This document shows, in pieces, positions 57,015 to 58,910 of a stretch of DNA of 58,910 bases (position 1 is its first letter; every line of letters begins with the position of its first letter). The stretch is from contig JAFAVK010000100.1 in NCBI GenBank assembly GCA_019242475.1, forward strand, positions 1-58,910. Reading direction: 5' to 3'. The notes under the pieces are model-generated. The model was not told the DNA's origin. It made no database searches and was given only the letters and a program-made list of their open reading frames with translations. The translations under genes and the position numbers were made by a program. The stretch comes from Acidobacteriota bacterium (lineage in GTDB: Bacteria; Acidobacteriota; Blastocatellia; Pyrinomonadales; Pyrinomonadaceae).

Positions 57015-57998
57015 TTAGAACTGCATCTTCAGGCCGGCGATGATGGGGTGCTCGTGGATGCGCGCGAGGAGGCGTTCGGCGAGCGCGAGCGCGCGGCGCC
57101 CCTCCTCGCCCGTGACGGGCGCGGGCTCCCCCGCGGCGGCCGCTTCGAGGAAGAGTTCGATCTCGGCGCGCAAAGGCTCCACGTCGATGATGTCGAGGTT
57201 CCTGACCTGCACGCCGGGCCAGGAGCCGGTCGAGCTGGGCGGCGCGAGGCTGCTGATGGAGGCGCGGCGCGTGGCGTAATCGACGGCGACGTAGTCGTGC
57301 GGCTGGAAGAAGCGCATCTTGCGAATCTTCTCGGTGCCGACGCGCGAGGCGGTGATGTTGGCGACCGCGCCGGTGGCGAACTCGATGCGCGCGTTGGCGG
57401 CGTCCACGCGGTTCGTGAGGACGGGCAGCCCGACGCCGCGCACGTCCGTCACCTCAACGCCGTGGCCGACGAGCCAGAGCACGATGTCGAGGTCGTGAAT
57501 CATCAGGTCGAGCACCACGTCGATGTCCAGAGAGCGCGCGGTGAACTGGCCGACGCGGTGTATCTCGAAGTAGACGGGTTGTTGGACGTGCGGCTTCAGG
57601 GCGACGAGCGCCGGGTTGAAGCGTTCGAGGTGCCCGATCATGAGCGTCGCGCCGCCGCGCGCGGCCGCCTCGATCATCCGGTCGGCCTCTTCGAGCGTGC
57701 GCGAGATCGGTTTTTCGACGAGGACGTGGACGCCCGCTTCAAGCAGCGCGCAGCCGATCTCGGCGTGCGACTCGGTCGGCGTGGCGAGGCTCACCGCGTC
57801 CACCTCGCCGACGAGGGTGCGCCAGTCGGCCGTCCAACGCACGCCGCGCTCTGCGGCGACCGCGCGCGCGGTCTCTTCATTCGTGTCGCAGACGGCGACG
57901 AACTCGGACTTGCCTTCGGCGGCCAGCGCCGCGTGGATCCGTGCGTGCTGCCGGCCCAGGTGGCCGACGCCGATGACGGCGGTGCGGAGAGTTTTCAT
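57015..57998 (-). CDS. Gfo/Idh/MocA-family NAD(P)-dependent dehydrogenase
   Basis: 327 residues. Rossmann domain AVIGVGHLGRQHARIH; catalytic Lys in HVLVEKPISRTLEEAD; C-terminal domain with GHLERFNPAL, FEIHRVGQFTARSLDIDVVLDLMIHDLDIVLWLV. GHLERFNP with the IHDLDI motif fits the group close to UDP-N-acetylglucosamine 3-dehydrogenase (GnnA), a lipid A sugar enzyme, but specificity is inference. Divergent from the GT39-type glycosyltransferase. Confidence 0.88.
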   Translation of the reverse strand: MKTLRTAVIGVGHLGRQHARIHAALAAEGKSEFVAVCDTNEETARAVAAERGVRWTADWRTLVGEVDAVSLATPTESHAEIGCALLEAGVHVLVEKPISRTLEEADRMIEAAARGGATLMIGHLERFNPALVALKPHVQQPVYFEIHRVGQFTARSLDIDVVLDLMIHDLDIVLWLVGHGVEVTDVRGVGLPVLTNRVDAANARIEFATGAVANITASRVGTEKIRKMRFFQPHDYVAVDYATRRASISSLAPPSSTGSWPGVQVRNLDIIDVEPLRAEIELFLEAAAAGEPAPVTGEEGRRALALAERLLARIHEHPIIAGLKMQF

Positions 57999-58117
57999 AA
58001 GTAGTCAGTAGACAGTGGTCAGTAGACGGTAGAAAAAGTCAGACCTTCAGTCATTAGGGAGGCCATAGCGCCGCTTGCCAAACCTGCTGGCTACTGACTA
58101 CTGTCTACTGTCTACTT
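57999..58117. repeat. 27-bp inverted repeat upstream of the glycosyltransferase
   Basis: Arms at 57999-58025 and 58091-58117, two mismatches, about 65-bp spacer, built from the words AGTAGTC, AGTAGAC and their complements. It lies between divergent genes and leaves little room for the glycosyltransferase promoter. Confidence 0.7.
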
Positions 58118-58133
58118 TTCCGGGTGACTATAC

Positions 58134-58910
58134 TTGCAACGATTCCTCCTTGCAAAGCGCGCGTGGGTGGTGCTGTTCGGCGCGGTCTGCGTGGCCTGCT
58201 GCTACGGGCTCGGGGCGGTGCCTTTGATGGGGCCGGACGAGCCGCGGTACGCGCAGGTGGCGCGCGAGATGTTCCGGCGCGGCGACTGGGTGACGCCGAC
58301 GCTCGGCGGCCACACGTGGTTCGAGAAGCCGGCGCTGCTCTACTGGCTGATGGAACTGGCGTACGGCCTGTTCGGGGTGACGGAGTTCGCGGCCCGCGTC
58401 GGTTCCGCGCTGGCGGGCGTGCTGACGGTGCTGCTGGCGGGCTGGGCGGCGCGGCGCGCCGAGTTCGAGTCGGGCGAGGGGCTGCGCGGCCTCGGCGTGA
58501 CGTGCGCGGCCGTCGTGGCCTCGACGCTGGGGCTGCTCGGCTTCGCGCGCGCGTCGAGCTTCGACATGCTCCTAACGGCGACGGTGACGGGCGCGCTCGT
58601 CTGCTTCTACTGTTCTGAGGTCGAGCGCGGCGTGGGGCGCAAGACGTGGCTCGTGGGCTTCTACCTGTTCGTCGGCGCGTCGCTGCTGGCGAAGGGGCTG
58701 GTTGGGGTCGTCATTACGGGCGCGGTGGTCGTCGTCTACTGTGTCTTTCGAAGGCGCTGGCCGGGACTGTTGAGACTGGGCGTGCCCTGGGGCGCGCTGC
58801 TCGTCCTGATGGTGGCGGCGACGTGGTACGGGCCGGTCATCGCGCGCCACGGCCGGGCTTTCATCGACGAGTTCTTCGTGCAGCACCACTTCGCGCGCTA
58901 CTTCTCGAAC
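58134..58910 (+). CDS. GT39/ArnT-like glycosyltransferase, N-terminal part (3' end outside window)
   Basis: 259 codons, open to the right window edge. TTG start at 58134 with GGGTGA six bases upstream. The N-terminus has the membrane helix VVLFGAVCVACCYGLGAV and the ArnT/PMT signature GPDEPRYAQVAREMFRRGDWVTP, with the Asp-Glu pair, then HTWFEKPALLYWLMELAYGLFG. Several further membrane helices follow. Such enzymes use polyprenyl-phosphate sugars on the outer side of the inner membrane, for example to modify lipid A or proteins. Acceptor unknown. Confidence 0.9.
   Translation, partial: MQRFLLAKRAWVVLFGAVCVACCYGLGAVPLMGPDEPRYAQVAREMFRRGDWVTPTLGGHTWFEKPALLYWLMELAYGLFGVTEFAARVGSALAGVLTVLLAGWAARRAEFESGEGLRGLGVTCAAVVASTLGLLGFARASSFDMLLTATVTGALVCFYCSEVERGVGRKTWLVGFYLFVGASLLAKGLVGVVITGAVVVVYCVFRRRWPGLLRLGVPWGALLVLMVAATWYGPVIARHGRAFIDEFFVQHHFARYFSN

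Overview
The window is high-GC, gene-dense chromosomal DNA from a Gram-negative bacterium. Lipid A synthesis (LpxD), the MEP isoprenoid route (Dxr, IspG), a Bacillus/Wolinella-type three-subunit succinate dehydrogenase, BACON/PPC/DUF4214 mosaic secreted proteins and overall gene style suggest an Acidobacteriota member, perhaps class Blastocatellia. That placement is inference, since no rRNA gene is present. I see no tRNA, rRNA, CRISPR array or intact insertion sequence. About half the genes lie on each strand, and many start with GTG or TTG.

Region by region. 0-5 kb: the end of an SDR gene, a ferritin-like protein, then lpxD and priA on the minus strand. 5-8 kb: an accessory patch with two tandem TIR-domain genes, a divergent family-4 uracil-DNA glycosylase lacking the usual Fe-S cysteines, an array of about nineteen 21-bp palindromic units, and a canonical Fe-S family-4 glycosylase. 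8-16.5 kb: a secreted glucosidase-like enzyme, a REPIN-like inverted repeat, mdh, and a 1422-residue secreted mosaic protein. 16.8-19.3 kb: an Smr protein, two small membrane proteins, a cysteine hydrolase and gene remnants. 19.3-23.2 kb: sdhC-sdhA-(Uma2 remnant)-sdhB.

24-28 kb: a LysR regulator, P-loop kinase and amidase joined by ATGA overlaps, then an SPFH protein. 28-39.3 kb: ThpR, penicillin acylase, aldehyde dehydrogenase, a haem-binding protein, an ECF sigma/anti-sigma pair, a barrel-like protein, an S1/P1 nuclease, two VTT/DedA membrane proteins and a DEDDh exonuclease. 39.4-48.2 kb: pyrE, an amidohydrolase, then the envelope/isoprenoid run truA, uppS, cdsA, small ORF, dxr, rseP, ispG. 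48.2-53.7 kb (minus): spoIID-like, a 31-codon membrane ORF, miaA, hfq, tmk, holB. 53.8-58.9 kb: a serine hydrolase, a lower-GC pair (PqqC/TenA-like and a six-helix membrane protein), a Gfo/Idh/MocA dehydrogenase, and the start of a GT39-type glycosyltransferase.

The most unusual content is at 5.0-7.0 kb. One TIR protein keeps the catalytic-position Glu and its partner has Asn there. Next to them two glycosylase paralogues flank a palindromic array whose 21-bp period is two helical turns. Other points of interest are an Uma2 remnant still coupled to sdhB, a 31-residue membrane ORF that hands over to miaA through a TTGA overlap, and several intergenic hairpins built from short repeated words.
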